Numbered from the stretch's first letter, positions 28,717 to 41,830 are shown. The stretch: DNA of 64,000 nucleotides from Kitasatospora papulosa (GCF_000717245.1 NZ_JNYQ01000006.1:124001-188000), one strand, 5' to 3'. Numbers and translations: made by a program. Notes: generated by a model from the letters alone, not told the origin.

Positions 28717-29823
28717 ATGTCAGAGGTGTACGCCGTCCGACGCGGGCTGCTGCGGGACCGGTTCGCCGCCGCCGGATCCGCGGCCGCCCTGGTCTCCCGC
28801 CCCGCCAACGTCCGCTATCTCGCGGGCGGGGCCCCGCCCGGTGCCGTGCTGCTGCTCGGCCCCGGCGAGGACGTCCTGCTCTGCCCACGGGCACCGGCCG
28901 GGGACCCACCCCACGGTCGCCCCGACGAGCAGCTGAGGCTGACCGTCCTGCCGGACGACGACGGCGACCCGGTCGTCGCGGCGGCCGGCCTCGCCGGCGG
29001 CCTGCACGCCGACTCCCTCGCGGTCGAGGAGCACGACCTGACGGTCGCCCGCCACCGTGCCATGGCCGCCGCGGCCCCACGCCTGCGCCTCTGCGACCTC
29101 GGCAGCACCGTCGAACAGCTGCGTCTGGTGAAGGACGAGGAGGAGATCGCCTGCCTGCGGATCGCCGCGGAGATCACCGACCAGGCCCTCGGCGAGCTCC
29201 TCGAATCCATCCTGGTCGGGCGCACCGAACGCCACCTCGCCCTGGAGCTGGAGCGCAGGCTGGTGGACCACGGTGCCGACGGCCCGGCCTTCGCGACCTC
29301 CGTCGGCACGGGCCCCCACTCGGGGCAGGGCCGTCACCGGCCCACCGACCGCAGGGTCGAGGAAGGCGATTTCCTTTCCGTCGGTCTGGGAGCGAACTAC
29401 CGCGGCTACCGCTGCGAGATCGGCCGGACCTTCGTCATCGGCACCAGTCCCGCCGACTGGCAGATCGAGCTCTACGACCTTGTTTTCGCCGCTCAGAAGG
29501 CCGGACGGGAGGCCCTGGTGCCCGGAGCCGCCTACCGTGACGTGGACCGCGCGGCCAGGCATCTGCTGGACTCCGCGGGCCACTCGGACGGCCTCCCGCC
29601 CAGCACCGGGCACGGTGTCGGACTGGAAATCGACGAGGACCCGCAGTTGGCACCGACAGCCATGGGTAAACTGGACGCTTGCGTGCCGGTCACCGTCGAA
29701 CCGGGGGTCCACCTCCCGGGCCGGGGCGGTGTCCGGATCGATGACACGCTCGTCGTACGCCCCGAGGCGGACGGCGGACCCGAGCTACTCACCATTACGA
29801 CCAAGGAGCTGCTCGCGCTCTAG
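28717..29823 (+). CDS. M24-family (Xaa-Pro) aminopeptidase
   Basis: A 368-residue creatinase-fold protein. The N-terminal domain (RRGLLRDRFAAAGSAAALVSRPANVRYL) and C-terminal pita-bread domain (AFATSVGTGPHSGQGRHRPTDR, GLGANYRGYRCEIGRTF, TGHGVGLEIDEDP, VTVEPGVHLPG) match Xaa-Pro peptidases. Metal ligands are mostly recognisable, although the first Asp pair appears as GLGANYRGY rather than the usual DxGxxYxGY, so activity may be altered. It sits upstream of efp, as in many Gram-positive genomes. Confidence 0.85.
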   Translation: MSEVYAVRRGLLRDRFAAAGSAAALVSRPANVRYLAGGAPPGAVLLLGPGEDVLLCPRAPAGDPPHGRPDEQLRLTVLPDDDGDPVVAAAGLAGGLHADSLAVEEHDLTVARHRAMAAAAPRLRLCDLGSTVEQLRLVKDEEEIACLRIAAEITDQALGELLESILVGRTERHLALELERRLVDHGADGPAFATSVGTGPHSGQGRHRPTDRRVEEGDFLSVGLGANYRGYRCEIGRTFVIGTSPADWQIELYDLVFAAQKAGREALVPGAAYRDVDRAARHLLDSAGHSDGLPPSTGHGVGLEIDEDPQLAPTAMGKLDACVPVTVEPGVHLPGRGGVRIDDTLVVRPEADGGPELLTITTKELLAL

Positions 29824-29897
29824 GGGGAACCTCTCGCGGGGACCCCGGCGCGCATCCTTTGTCGTCCACCAGCTTCAGTCCAGGAGATTCCGCAACC

Positions 29898-30464
29898 GTG
29901 GCTTCCACGAACGACCTCAAGAACGGCCTGGTGCTCAAGCTCGACGGAGGCCAGCTCTGGTCCGTCGTCGAGTTCCAGCACGTCAAGCCCGGCAAGGGCC
30001 CCGCCTTCGTGCGCACCAAGCTCAAGAACGTGCTCTCCGGCAAGGTCGTCGACAAGACGTTCAACGCCGGCGTGAAGGTCGAAACGGCCACCATCGACCG
30101 CCGGGACATGCAGTTCTCGTACATGGACGGCGAGTACTTCGTCTTCATGGACATGGACACGTACGACCAGCTCATGGTCGACCGCAAGTCCGTCGGCGAC
30201 GCCGCCAACTTCCTGATCGAGGGCTTCACCGCCTCCGTCGCCCAGCACGAGGGCGAGGTGCTCTACGTCGAGCTGCCCGCCGCGGTCGAGCTGACCATCC
30301 AGCACACCGACCCGGGTGTCCAGGGCGACCGCTCCACCGGTGGCACCAAGCCCGCCACCCTGGAGACCGGCTACGAGATCGGCGTCCCGCTCTTCATCAC
30401 CACCGGCGAGAAGATCAAGGTCGACACCCGCTCGGGCGACTACCTCGGCCGGGTGAACAGCTAA
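29898..30464 (+). CDS. efp: Translation elongation factor P
   Basis: EF-P, 188 residues, relieves ribosomes stalled on proline runs. The KOW-like first domain carries the loop HVKPGKGPAF, whose tip lysine is the functional residue; no EpmA/EpmB-type modification genes are near. The two OB domains follow with DRRDMQFSYMDGEYFVFMD. GTG start with CAGGAG upstream. nusB follows two bases after the stop. Confidence 0.96.
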   Translation: MASTNDLKNGLVLKLDGGQLWSVVEFQHVKPGKGPAFVRTKLKNVLSGKVVDKTFNAGVKVETATIDRRDMQFSYMDGEYFVFMDMDTYDQLMVDRKSVGDAANFLIEGFTASVAQHEGEVLYVELPAAVELTIQHTDPGVQGDRSTGGTKPATLETGYEIGVPLFITTGEKIKVDTRSGDYLGRVNS

Positions 30465-30466
30465 CC

Positions 30467-30898
30467 GTGGCTGCCCGGAACAAGGCCCGCAAGCGCGCCT
30501 TCCAGATCCTCTTCGAGGCCGACCAGCGCGGCGAGTCCGTGCAGACGGTCCTCGCGGACTGGGTACGGCTCTCGCGGACCGACGACCGCCAGCCGCCGGT
30601 CGGCGAATTCACGATGGAGCTGGTCGAGGGGTACGCGCAGTACGCGGACCGGATCGACGACCTCATCGTCACCTACGCCGTGGACTGGGAGATCGACCGC
30701 ATGCCGGTCGTCGACCGGAGCATCCTCAGGCTCGGCGCGTACGAGCTGGTCTGGATGGACTCCACCCCGGACGCCGTGGTGATCGACGAGGCGGTCCAGC
30801 TCGCCAAGGAGTTCTCCACCGACGACTCCCCGGCTTTCGTGAACGGCCTGCTGGCCCGGTTCAAGGACCTCAAGCCGAATCTCCGCCGGGAGCAGTGA
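30467..30898 (+). CDS. nusB: Transcription antitermination protein NusB
   Basis: A 143-residue all-helical protein that with NusE binds boxA RNA in rRNA operons. Signature ARNKARKRAFQILFEADQRG is at the N-terminus and SILRLGAYELVWMD later. GTG start just after the efp stop, so the two are coupled. A strong terminator follows. Confidence 0.95.
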   Translation: MAARNKARKRAFQILFEADQRGESVQTVLADWVRLSRTDDRQPPVGEFTMELVEGYAQYADRIDDLIVTYAVDWEIDRMPVVDRSILRLGAYELVWMDSTPDAVVIDEAVQLAKEFSTDDSPAFVNGLLARFKDLKPNLRREQ

Positions 30899-30920
30899 TC
30901 CCCGGCGGCGTCGCGCCGCA

Positions 30921-30957
30921 CGAAGGGCCCACGGTCGATGCGACCGTGGGCCCTTCG
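30921..30957 (+). terminator. Terminator of the efp-nusB operon
   Basis: A perfect 17-bp stem (CGAAGGGCCCACGGTCG and complement) with a three-base loop, 22 bases after nusB. Confidence 0.8.
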
Positions 30958-30996
30958 GCGTCCCGGCACCCGGTACGGGCCCGGCAGGGGCACGAA

Positions 30997-31040
30997 AACG
31001 CCGGGTCGGCGGGGCCCGAAGGCCCCGCCGACCCGGCGTT
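30997..31040 (-). terminator. Terminator of bldD
   Basis: A perfect 20-bp stem closed by a CGAA tetraloop, 19 bases past the bldD stop (reading leftward). Because it is symmetric it can also stop transcripts coming from nusB. Confidence 0.78.
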
Positions 31041-31059
31041 ACGTCTTCTGCGGAGCCGG

Positions 31060-31560
31060 TCAGCCCTCGTCGTGCGCGACCGCGCGACGCGCGTCGGCGT
31101 CCAGCACGCCCCAGCTGATCAGCTGCTCGGTCAGCACGGACGGCGACTGGTCGTAGATCACGGCCAGCGTGCGCAGGTCGTCCTGGCGGATCGAGAGCAC
31201 CTTGCCGTTGTAGTCACCGCGCTGGCTCTGGATCGTCGCCGCGTAACGCTGCAGCGGTCCGGCCTTCTCCGGCGGCACGTGGGCCAGGCGCTCCAGGTCG
31301 AGGACCAGCTTCGGCGGCGGCTCGGCGGCGCCGCCGGGGGTCGTGCCGGGCAGGAGCTCCTGCACGGGGACGCCGTAGAAGTCGGCCAGCTCGGCAAGGC
31401 GCTGCACGGTCACGGCGCGGTCCCCGCGCTCGTAGGATCCGACCACGACGGCCTTCCAGCGACCCTGCGACTTCTCCTCCACGCCGTGGAGGGAGAGACC
31501 CTGCTGGGTGCGGATGGCGCGGAGCTTGGCCCCGAGCTGCTTTGCGTATTCGCTGGACAT
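31060..31560 (-). CDS. bldD: Developmental master repressor BldD
   Basis: BldD, 166 residues here, represses sporulation genes during vegetative growth when bound by a tetramer of cyclic di-GMP. The N-terminal HTH_XRE domain covers residues 4-70 (KQLGAKLRAIRTQQGLSLHGVEEKS in part). The C-terminal domain holds the c-di-GMP signature RGD-x8-RQDD, with Arg114, Asp116, Arg125 and Asp128, all present. ATG with GGGGAG upstream; an eight-residue extension is possible but lacks support. It is a single gene facing nusB and diverging from pyrR. Confidence 0.97.
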   Translation of the reverse strand: MSSEYAKQLGAKLRAIRTQQGLSLHGVEEKSQGRWKAVVVGSYERGDRAVTVQRLAELADFYGVPVQELLPGTTPGGAAEPPPKLVLDLERLAHVPPEKAGPLQRYAATIQSQRGDYNGKVLSIRQDDLRTLAVIYDQSPSVLTEQLISWGVLDADARRAVAHDEG

Positions 31561-31607
31561 AAGGCTCCCCGGACGCTGGAACATTCTGCGGCTGGACCGC
31601 GTGGCTG

Positions 31608-31627
31608 GTAACTCACTGTGAGGTTAC
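31608..31627. promoter_or_regulatory. BldD autoregulatory operator
   Basis: The site GTAACTCACTGTGAGGTTAC is a near-palindrome containing TCAC and GTGA, in line with described BldD operators. It overlaps the -10 hexamer and start region of the bldD promoter, so BldD would block its own transcription. Confidence 0.7.
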
Positions 31628-31650
31628 GCAGCGTTACATGGCTGCGTCAA
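31621..31650 (-). promoter_or_regulatory. bldD promoter
   Basis: Reading leftward, TTGACG is separated by 18 bases from TAACCT, a good vegetative-type promoter about 60 bases before the bldD ATG. Confidence 0.6.
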
Positions 31651-31731
31651 GCCGAAAGGTCCGGACTGCCACCTTCCGGGGGTGGGGTCAGGGCCTCACG
31701 CAAGCCCTGGTAACGTGGATGACGCAATTTC

Positions 31732-31773
31732 GACGTCCTTTAACGTCCGTCCAGTGAGGCGGAGAAGGAGGTC
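31732..31773 (+). promoter_or_regulatory. PyrR-binding leader hairpin covering the pyrR ribosome site
   Basis: GTCCAGTGAGGC (31749-31760) differs by one base from the core of the PyrR-binding loop known in bacilli (GUCCAGAGAGGC). It caps a stem in which GACGTCCTT (31732-31740) can pair with AAGGAGGTC (31765-31773), the latter being the pyrR Shine-Dalgarno region. UMP- or UTP-loaded PyrR bound here would be expected to lock the ribosome site and lower translation of the operon's first gene. Confidence 0.7.
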
Positions 31774-31781
31774 CGTTTCTT

Positions 31782-32366
31782 ATGGACGCACAGCATGACC
31801 ACACCGGCAATGCGGCACGCCCCGTTCTCGAGGCTCCCGACATCGCCCGGGCACTGACCCGCATCGCCCACGAGATCGTCGAACGCGCCAAGGGCGCCGA
31901 CGACGTGGTGCTGCTCGGCATCCCGACACGAGGGGTCTTCCTCGCGGGCCGACTGGCCGAAAAGCTCGAGGAGATCACCGGCCGGAAGACGCCGGTCGGG
32001 TCACTCGACATCACGATGTACCGCGACGACCTGCGGATGCGCCCCGCGCGCGCTCTGGCGCGCACCGAGATCCCCGGTGAGGGAATCGAGAACCGTCTCG
32101 TCGTCCTGGTCGACGACGTGCTCTTCTCCGGGCGCACGATCCGTGCCGCACTCGACGCGCTCGGCGACATCGGCCGTCCGCGTGCCGTACAGCTCGCGGT
32201 CCTCGTCGACCGCGGCCACCGCGAACTGCCGATCCGCGCCGACTACGTCGGCAAGAACCTCCCCACGTCGCTGCGGGAGACGGTCAGGGTCCAGCTCGCC
32301 GAGGAGGACGGCCGCGACGCCGTACTGCTCGGTGTCAAGCAGACCGCCCCGACGGGCGAGCGGTAG
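31782..32366 (+). CDS. pyrR: Pyrimidine operon regulator PyrR / uracil phosphoribosyltransferase
   Basis: A 194-residue PRTase-fold RNA-binding regulator. The PRPP loop is NRLVVLVDDVLFSGRTIRAAL; LLGIPTRGVFLA and SLDITMYRDDL are family marks. PyrR senses uridine nucleotides and binds pyr leader RNA; it often has weak UPRTase activity. First gene of the pyr operon; AAGGAGG lies nine bases before the ATG inside the leader hairpin. pyrB follows after 92 bases. Confidence 0.95.
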   Translation: MDAQHDHTGNAARPVLEAPDIARALTRIAHEIVERAKGADDVVLLGIPTRGVFLAGRLAEKLEEITGRKTPVGSLDITMYRDDLRMRPARALARTEIPGEGIENRLVVLVDDVLFSGRTIRAALDALGDIGRPRAVQLAVLVDRGHRELPIRADYVGKNLPTSLRETVRVQLAEEDGRDAVLLGVKQTAPTGER

Positions 32367-32458
32367 CCGAGTCACGTCCCGTGCGCGCCCCACCGGCCGC
32401 ACGGCCGCTTCCGCACGCCCGCCTGCCTGATCCCTCCACCCTTCACGGAGACCCTCAG

Positions 32459-33475
32459 ATGCTGCGCCCTCCCGGGGACAACCCCCGGACCCCCCGTCAT
32501 CTCATCTCGGCCGCAGACCTCACCCGCGACGACGCCGTCCTGATCCTCGACACCGCCGAGGAGATGGCCAGGGTCGCGGACCGGCCGATCAAGAAACTCC
32601 CCACCCTGCGTGGACGAACGGTCGTCAACCTCTTCTTCGAGGACTCGACCCGTACCCGGATCTCCTTCGAGGCCGCCGCCAAGCGCCTCTCCGCCGACGT
32701 CATCAACTTCTCCGCGAAGGGCTCCTCCGTCTCCAAGGGCGAGTCCCTCAAGGACACCGCCCTGACCCTGGAGGCCATGGGCGCCGACGCCGTCGTCATC
32801 CGGCACGGCGCCTCCGGCGCCCCGTACCGCCTCGCGACCTCGGGATGGATCGACAGCGCCGTCGTCAACGCCGGTGACGGAACGCACGAGCACCCCACCC
32901 AGGCGCTGCTGGACGCGTTCACCATGCGCCGCCGGCTGGTCGGGCCCGACGCGGGGATCGGCCGCGACCTGGACGGCCGGCGGATCACGATCGTCGGCGA
33001 CATCCTGCACAGCCGCGTGGCCCGCAGCAACGTCCACCTGCTGCACACGCTCGGCGCGCACGTCACCCTGGTCGCGCCGCCCACCCTCGTGCCGGTCGGC
33101 GTCGAGCGGTGGCCGTGCGACGTCAGCTACCGGCTCGACGACGTGCTGCCGAAGTCGGACGCGGTCATGATGCTCCGTGTGCAGCGTGAGCGGATGAACG
33201 CCGCCTACTTCCCGACCGAGCGCGAGTACTCCCGGCGCTACGGCCTGGACGGCGAGCGCATGGCGCGGATGCCCGAGCACGCCATCGTGATGCACCCCGG
33301 CCCGATGGTCCGCGGCATGGAGATCACGGCCGAGGTCGCCGACTCCGACCGCTGCACCGCCGTCGAACAGGTCGCGAACGGCGTCTCCACCCGCATGGCC
33401 GTCCTGTACCTGCTGCTGGGCGGTTCCGAGACCGCCCTGCCGTCCGCCGCCGCCCGTACCGAGGAGAACAAGTAA
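32459..33475 (+). CDS. pyrB: Aspartate carbamoyltransferase catalytic subunit
   Basis: A 338-residue enzyme joining carbamoyl phosphate and aspartate. The carbamoyl-phosphate site STRTR is at 63-67, EHPTQALLDAFT binds the substrate, and the aspartate loop is in the RVQRERMN segment. The ATG with CGGAG upstream was chosen over an upstream ATG whose extra residues look non-conserved. No regulatory pyrI gene is present, so control is at expression level through PyrR. pyrC starts two bases after the stop. Confidence 0.95.
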   Translation: MLRPPGDNPRTPRHLISAADLTRDDAVLILDTAEEMARVADRPIKKLPTLRGRTVVNLFFEDSTRTRISFEAAAKRLSADVINFSAKGSSVSKGESLKDTALTLEAMGADAVVIRHGASGAPYRLATSGWIDSAVVNAGDGTHEHPTQALLDAFTMRRRLVGPDAGIGRDLDGRRITIVGDILHSRVARSNVHLLHTLGAHVTLVAPPTLVPVGVERWPCDVSYRLDDVLPKSDAVMMLRVQRERMNAAYFPTEREYSRRYGLDGERMARMPEHAIVMHPGPMVRGMEITAEVADSDRCTAVEQVANGVSTRMAVLYLLLGGSETALPSAAARTEENK

Positions 33476-33477
33476 CC

Positions 33478-34764
33478 ATGAGCAAGATCCTTATCCGCGG
33501 CGCGAAGGTCCTCGGCGGAGAGCCGCAGGACGTCCTCATCGAGGGCGAGAACATCGCCGCCACCGGCTCCGGACTCGACGCCGAGGGCGCCACCGTGATC
33601 GAGGCGGCCGGGCGGATCCTGCTGCCCGGCCTCGTCGACCTGCACACCCATCTGCGTGAGCCGGGACGCGAGGACTCCGAGACCGTCCTCACCGGCACCA
33701 AGGCGGCCGCGGTCGGCGGCTTCACCGCCGTCCACGCCATGGCCAACACCTTCCCGGTCGCCGACACCGCCGGTGTCGTCGAGCAGGTCTGGCGGCTCGG
33801 CAAGGAGTCCGGCTACTGCGACGTGCAGCCCGTCGGAGCCGTCACCGTCGGCCTGGAGGGCAAGCAGCTCGCCGAGCTCGGCGCCATGCACGACTCGGCC
33901 GCCGGGGTGAAGGTCTTCTCCGACGACGGCAAGTGCGTCGACGACGCCGTGATCATGCGCCGCGCGCTGGAGTACGTGAAGGCCTTCGACGGCGTCGTGG
34001 CCCAGCACGCCCAGGAACCCCGCCTCACCGAGGGCGCCCAGATGAACGAGGGCGTCGTCTCCGCCGAGCTCGGTCTCGGCGGCTGGCCCGCCGTCGCCGA
34101 GGAGTCGATCATCGCCCGCGACGTCCTCCTGGCCGCCCACGTCGGCTCCCGGGTGCACATCTGCCACCTGTCGACCGCCGGCTCCGTGGAGATCGTCCGC
34201 TGGGCCAAGTCCAAGGGCTGGGACGTCACCGCCGAGGTGACCCCGCACCACCTGCTGCTCACCGACGAACTCGTACGGACCTACAACCCCGTCTACAAGG
34301 TGAACCCGCCGCTGCGCACCGAGGCCGACGTCATGGCCCTGCGCGAGGCCCTCGCCGACGGCACCATCGACTGCGTGGCCACCGACCACGCCCCGCACCC
34401 GCACGAGGACAAGGACTGCGAGTGGGCCGCCGCCGCCATGGGCATGGTGGGCCTGGAGACCGCGCTCTCCGTGGTCCAGCAGACGATGGTGGACACCGGA
34501 CTCCTCGACTGGGCGGGCGTCGCCGACCGGATGTCACTGCGCCCCGCGGCCATCGGCAGGCTCGAAGGACACGGCCGGCCCGTCTCGGCGGGTGAGCCCG
34601 CCAACCTCACCCTGGTCGATCCGTCATACCGTGGAGCCGTGGACCCCGCGGGCTTCGCCTCCCGCAGCCGCAACACTCCCTACGAGGGTCGCGAGCTGCC
34701 CGGCCGAGTGACCCACACCTTCCTGCGGGGCCGTGCCACGGTCGTCGACGGGAAGCTCGCGTGA
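33478..34764 (+). CDS. pyrC: Dihydroorotase
   Basis: A 428-residue class I dihydroorotase cyclising carbamoyl-aspartate. The metal motif is GLVDLHTHLREPG (His56, His58), with further ligands in AQHAQEP and HICHLSTAGS and the catalytic Asp in ATDHAPHPHEDKD. Start ATG directly after pyrB; its stop overlaps the next GTG. Confidence 0.96.
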   Translation: MSKILIRGAKVLGGEPQDVLIEGENIAATGSGLDAEGATVIEAAGRILLPGLVDLHTHLREPGREDSETVLTGTKAAAVGGFTAVHAMANTFPVADTAGVVEQVWRLGKESGYCDVQPVGAVTVGLEGKQLAELGAMHDSAAGVKVFSDDGKCVDDAVIMRRALEYVKAFDGVVAQHAQEPRLTEGAQMNEGVVSAELGLGGWPAVAEESIIARDVLLAAHVGSRVHICHLSTAGSVEIVRWAKSKGWDVTAEVTPHHLLLTDELVRTYNPVYKVNPPLRTEADVMALREALADGTIDCVATDHAPHPHEDKDCEWAAAAMGMVGLETALSVVQQTMVDTGLLDWAGVADRMSLRPAAIGRLEGHGRPVSAGEPANLTLVDPSYRGAVDPAGFASRSRNTPYEGRELPGRVTHTFLRGRATVVDGKLA

Positions 34765-35384
34765 CAACACTCACCCCCAGTTATCAGCTCTACCGGATGG
34801 CCGCCGAGCAGAAGTCGGCCGAGGTGACGGACTGGTCCGCCCGCATCAGCTGGGTACTCGGACTGGTCGTATTCATCGCGTTCGTCTACTGGCTGATGCG
34901 CCAGGGATGGAAGTGGCGGGGAAGCCTGCAGTCCGGCCTGCCCGAGCTGGCCACCACCCCGGAGGGCTTCGCCGACGGTGAGACCCTGCTCACCCTCACC
35001 GGCCGCTACCACGCCTCGACGACCGCCGGGCAGTGGCTCGACCGGATCGTGGCGCACGGTCTCGGCACCCGCAGCCGGACCGAGCTGACCCTCACCGAGC
35101 AGGGCCTCGACGTCGTACGCCCCGGCGCGGCCGACTTCTTCGTGCCGGCCGCCGCCCTGCGCGAGGCCAGGCTCGACAAGGCGCTCGCCGGAAAGGTCCT
35201 CCCCGAGGGCGGCCTGCTGGTCATCACCTGGGCGCACGGCGACCAGCTGATCGACTCCGGCTTCCGCTCCGACCACGCGGCCGAGCACCAGGCGTGGGTC
35301 GACGCCGTCAACCACCTCGCCGGTACGTCCGGCGACCACCTCACCAGCACCACCACCAGCACGACGGAAGGCACCGCACGATGA
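34761..35384 (+). CDS. PH-like membrane protein inside the pyr operon
   Basis: A 207-residue protein with one membrane helix at about 29-46 (SWVLGLVVFIAFVYWLM) and a soluble C-terminal domain with alternating strands (GETLLTLTGRYHAST, GGLLVITWAHGDQLIDSGFR) of the PH-like type seen in actinobacterial homologues; it ends in a Thr/Ser-rich tail. Its function is unknown. GTG overlaps the pyrC stop and its own stop overlaps the carA ATG, so it is firmly built into the pyr operon. It is not a known pyrimidine enzyme; a role as membrane anchor or sensor is only a guess. Confidence 0.8.
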   Translation: MTTLTPSYQLYRMAAEQKSAEVTDWSARISWVLGLVVFIAFVYWLMRQGWKWRGSLQSGLPELATTPEGFADGETLLTLTGRYHASTTAGQWLDRIVAHGLGTRSRTELTLTEQGLDVVRPGAADFFVPAAALREARLDKALAGKVLPEGGLLVITWAHGDQLIDSGFRSDHAAEHQAWVDAVNHLAGTSGDHLTSTTTSTTEGTAR

Positions 35385-36515
35385 CGATCTCCACCCGGGG
35401 AGCCGGAAAAGCTCCCGCCGTACTCGTCCTGGAGGACGGCCGCTCCTTCCGCGGCCGTGCCTACGGGGCCGTGGGGGAGACCTTCGGCGAGGCGGTGTTC
35501 TCCACCGGCATGACCGGCTACCAGGAAACGCTGACCGACCCCTCGTACCACCGCCAGGTCGTCGTCATGACGGCCCCGCACGTCGGCAACACCGGCGTGA
35601 ACGACGAGGACCCCGAGTCGAAGCGCATCTGGGTCTCCGGCTACGTCGTGCGCGACCCCGCCCGGGTTCCCTCCAACTGGCGCTCCCGTCGGTCGCTGGA
35701 CGAGGAGCTCGCGAGCCAGGGTGTCGTCGGCATCAGCGGTATCGACACCCGCGCGCTCACCCGCCACCTGCGCGAGCGCGGCGCGATGCGCGTCGGCATC
35801 TTCTCCGGCAACGCCGTCCAGGACGAGGGCGTACTGCTCGCCAAGGTCCGCCAGGCGCCCGAGATGACGGGCGCCGACCTCGCGGCCGAGGTCGCCACCA
35901 AGGAGACGTACGTCGTCCCCGCGGTCGGCACCAAGAAGTTCACCGTCGCGGCGATCGACCTCGGCATCAAGGGCATGACCCCGCACCGCATGGCCGAGCG
36001 CGGCATCGAGGTGCACGTCCTGCCCGCCACCGCCACCCTGGAGGACGTGTACGCGGTCGAGCCCGACGGCGTGTTCTTCTCCAACGGCCCCGGCGACCCC
36101 TCCACCGCCGACCACCCGGTCTCCGTCATGCGCGGAGTCCTGGAGCGGAAGACCCCGCTCTTCGGCATCTGCTTCGGCAACCAGATCCTGGGCCGCTCGC
36201 TCGGCTTCGGCACCTACAAGCTGAAGTACGGCCACCGCGGCATCAACCAGCCGGTGCAGGACCGCACGACCGGCAAGGTCGAGGTCACCGCGCACAACCA
36301 CGGCTTCGCCGTCGACGCCCCGCTCGACAGGGTCTCCGACACGGAGTTCGGCCGCGCCGAGGTCTCCCACGTATGCCTGAACGACCAGGTCGTCGAAGGG
36401 CTGCAGCTGCTCGACCAGCCGGCCTTCAGCGTCCAGTACCACCCCGAAGCAGCCGCGGGCCCGCACGACGCCGCGTACCTCTTCGACCGTTTCGTCACCC
36501 TGATGGAGGGCCAGC

Positions 36516-36523
<8 letters not shown>
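35381..36523 (+). CDS. carA: Carbamoyl-phosphate synthase small subunit
   Basis: The 380-residue glutaminase subunit supplying ammonia to CarB. The N-terminal CPSase domain (LVLEDGRSFRGRAYG) precedes a class I amidotransferase with the nucleophile Cys in LFGICFGNQILG and the His/Glu pair in YHPEAAAGP. ATG overlaps the preceding stop (ATGA); the 3' end overlaps carB by eight bases. Confidence 0.96.
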
Positions 36524-39824
<3,301 letters not shown>

Positions 39825-39839
39825 CAGCCAGGCCCAGCA

Positions 39840-39865
39840 GGGGGACACCGGAAACGGTGTCCCCC
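39840..39865 (+). terminator. Hairpin between carB and pyrD
   Basis: A perfect 11-bp stem GGGGGACACCG and its complement closed by a GAAA tetraloop, 15 bases after the carB stop and 19 before pyrD. As pyrD and pyrF lack another obvious promoter, it may be a partial terminator or an RNA-stability element inside the operon. Confidence 0.6.
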
Positions 39866-39884
39866 TCTTCATGAGGACACCGTG

Positions 39885-40990
<1,106 letters not shown>

Positions 40991-40994
<4 letters not shown>

Positions 40995-41830
40995 CCCCTG
41001 AACCCTTCGGCGCGCGTCTGCGCCACGCCATGGACACCCGCGGGCCGCTCTGCGTCGGCATCGACCCGCACGCCTCCTTGCTCGGTTCCTGGGGCCTGAA
41101 CGACGACGTCGCGGGCCTCGAGCGCTTCACACGCACGGTCGTGGAGGCACTGGCCGACCGCGTCGCCGTGCTCAAGCCGCAGTCGGCCTTCTTCGAGCGC
41201 TTCGGCTCGCGCGGCGTCGCGGTCCTGGAGAAGGCGGTCGAGGAGGCCCGCGCGGCGGGGGCCCTCGTGCTCATGGACGCCAAGCGGGGCGACATCGGCT
41301 CCACGATGGGCGCCTACGCCGCCACCTACCTCGACAAGGACTCGCCGCTCTTCTCGGACGCGGTCACCGTCTCGCCCTACCTCGGCTTCGGCTCGCTGCG
41401 CCCGGCGCTCGACGCCGCCGAGGTCTCCGGCGCGGGCGTCTTCGTACTCGCCCTCACCTCCAACCCGGAAGGTGCCGAGGTCCAGCGCGCCACCTCCGCC
41501 GACGGCCGGTCGCTCGCCCAGCTGATGCTCGACCACATGGCGGCCGAGAACGCGGGCGCGACGCCGCTCGGCTCCGTCGGGGCCGTGGTCGGCGCCACCC
41601 TCGGGGACACGGGAGCCGACCTGTCGATCAACGGTCCGCTCCTCGCCCCCGGCATCGGCGCCCAGGGCGCCACGCCGGCCGATCTCCCGCGGGTCTTCGG
41701 CGCCGCGGTACGCAACGTCGTGCCGAGCGTGAGCCGGGGGGTGCTGCGCCACGGACCGGACGTATCAGGGCTGCGCGAAGCCGCCGGACGGTTCGCGGAC
41801 GAGGTCCGAACGGCCGTCCCGGAAAGCTGA
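40991..41830 (+). CDS. pyrF: Orotidine 5'-phosphate decarboxylase (PyrF2 type)
   Basis: A 279-residue enzyme of the longer bacterial class, making UMP. CVGIDPHASLL is the N-terminal substrate strand, LMDAKRGDIGSTM the catalytic Lys/Asp network, and LAPGIGAQGATPADL the phosphate loop. ATG overlaps the pyrD stop. It ends the pyr operon, which thus encodes all steps to UMP except pyrE. Confidence 0.95.
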
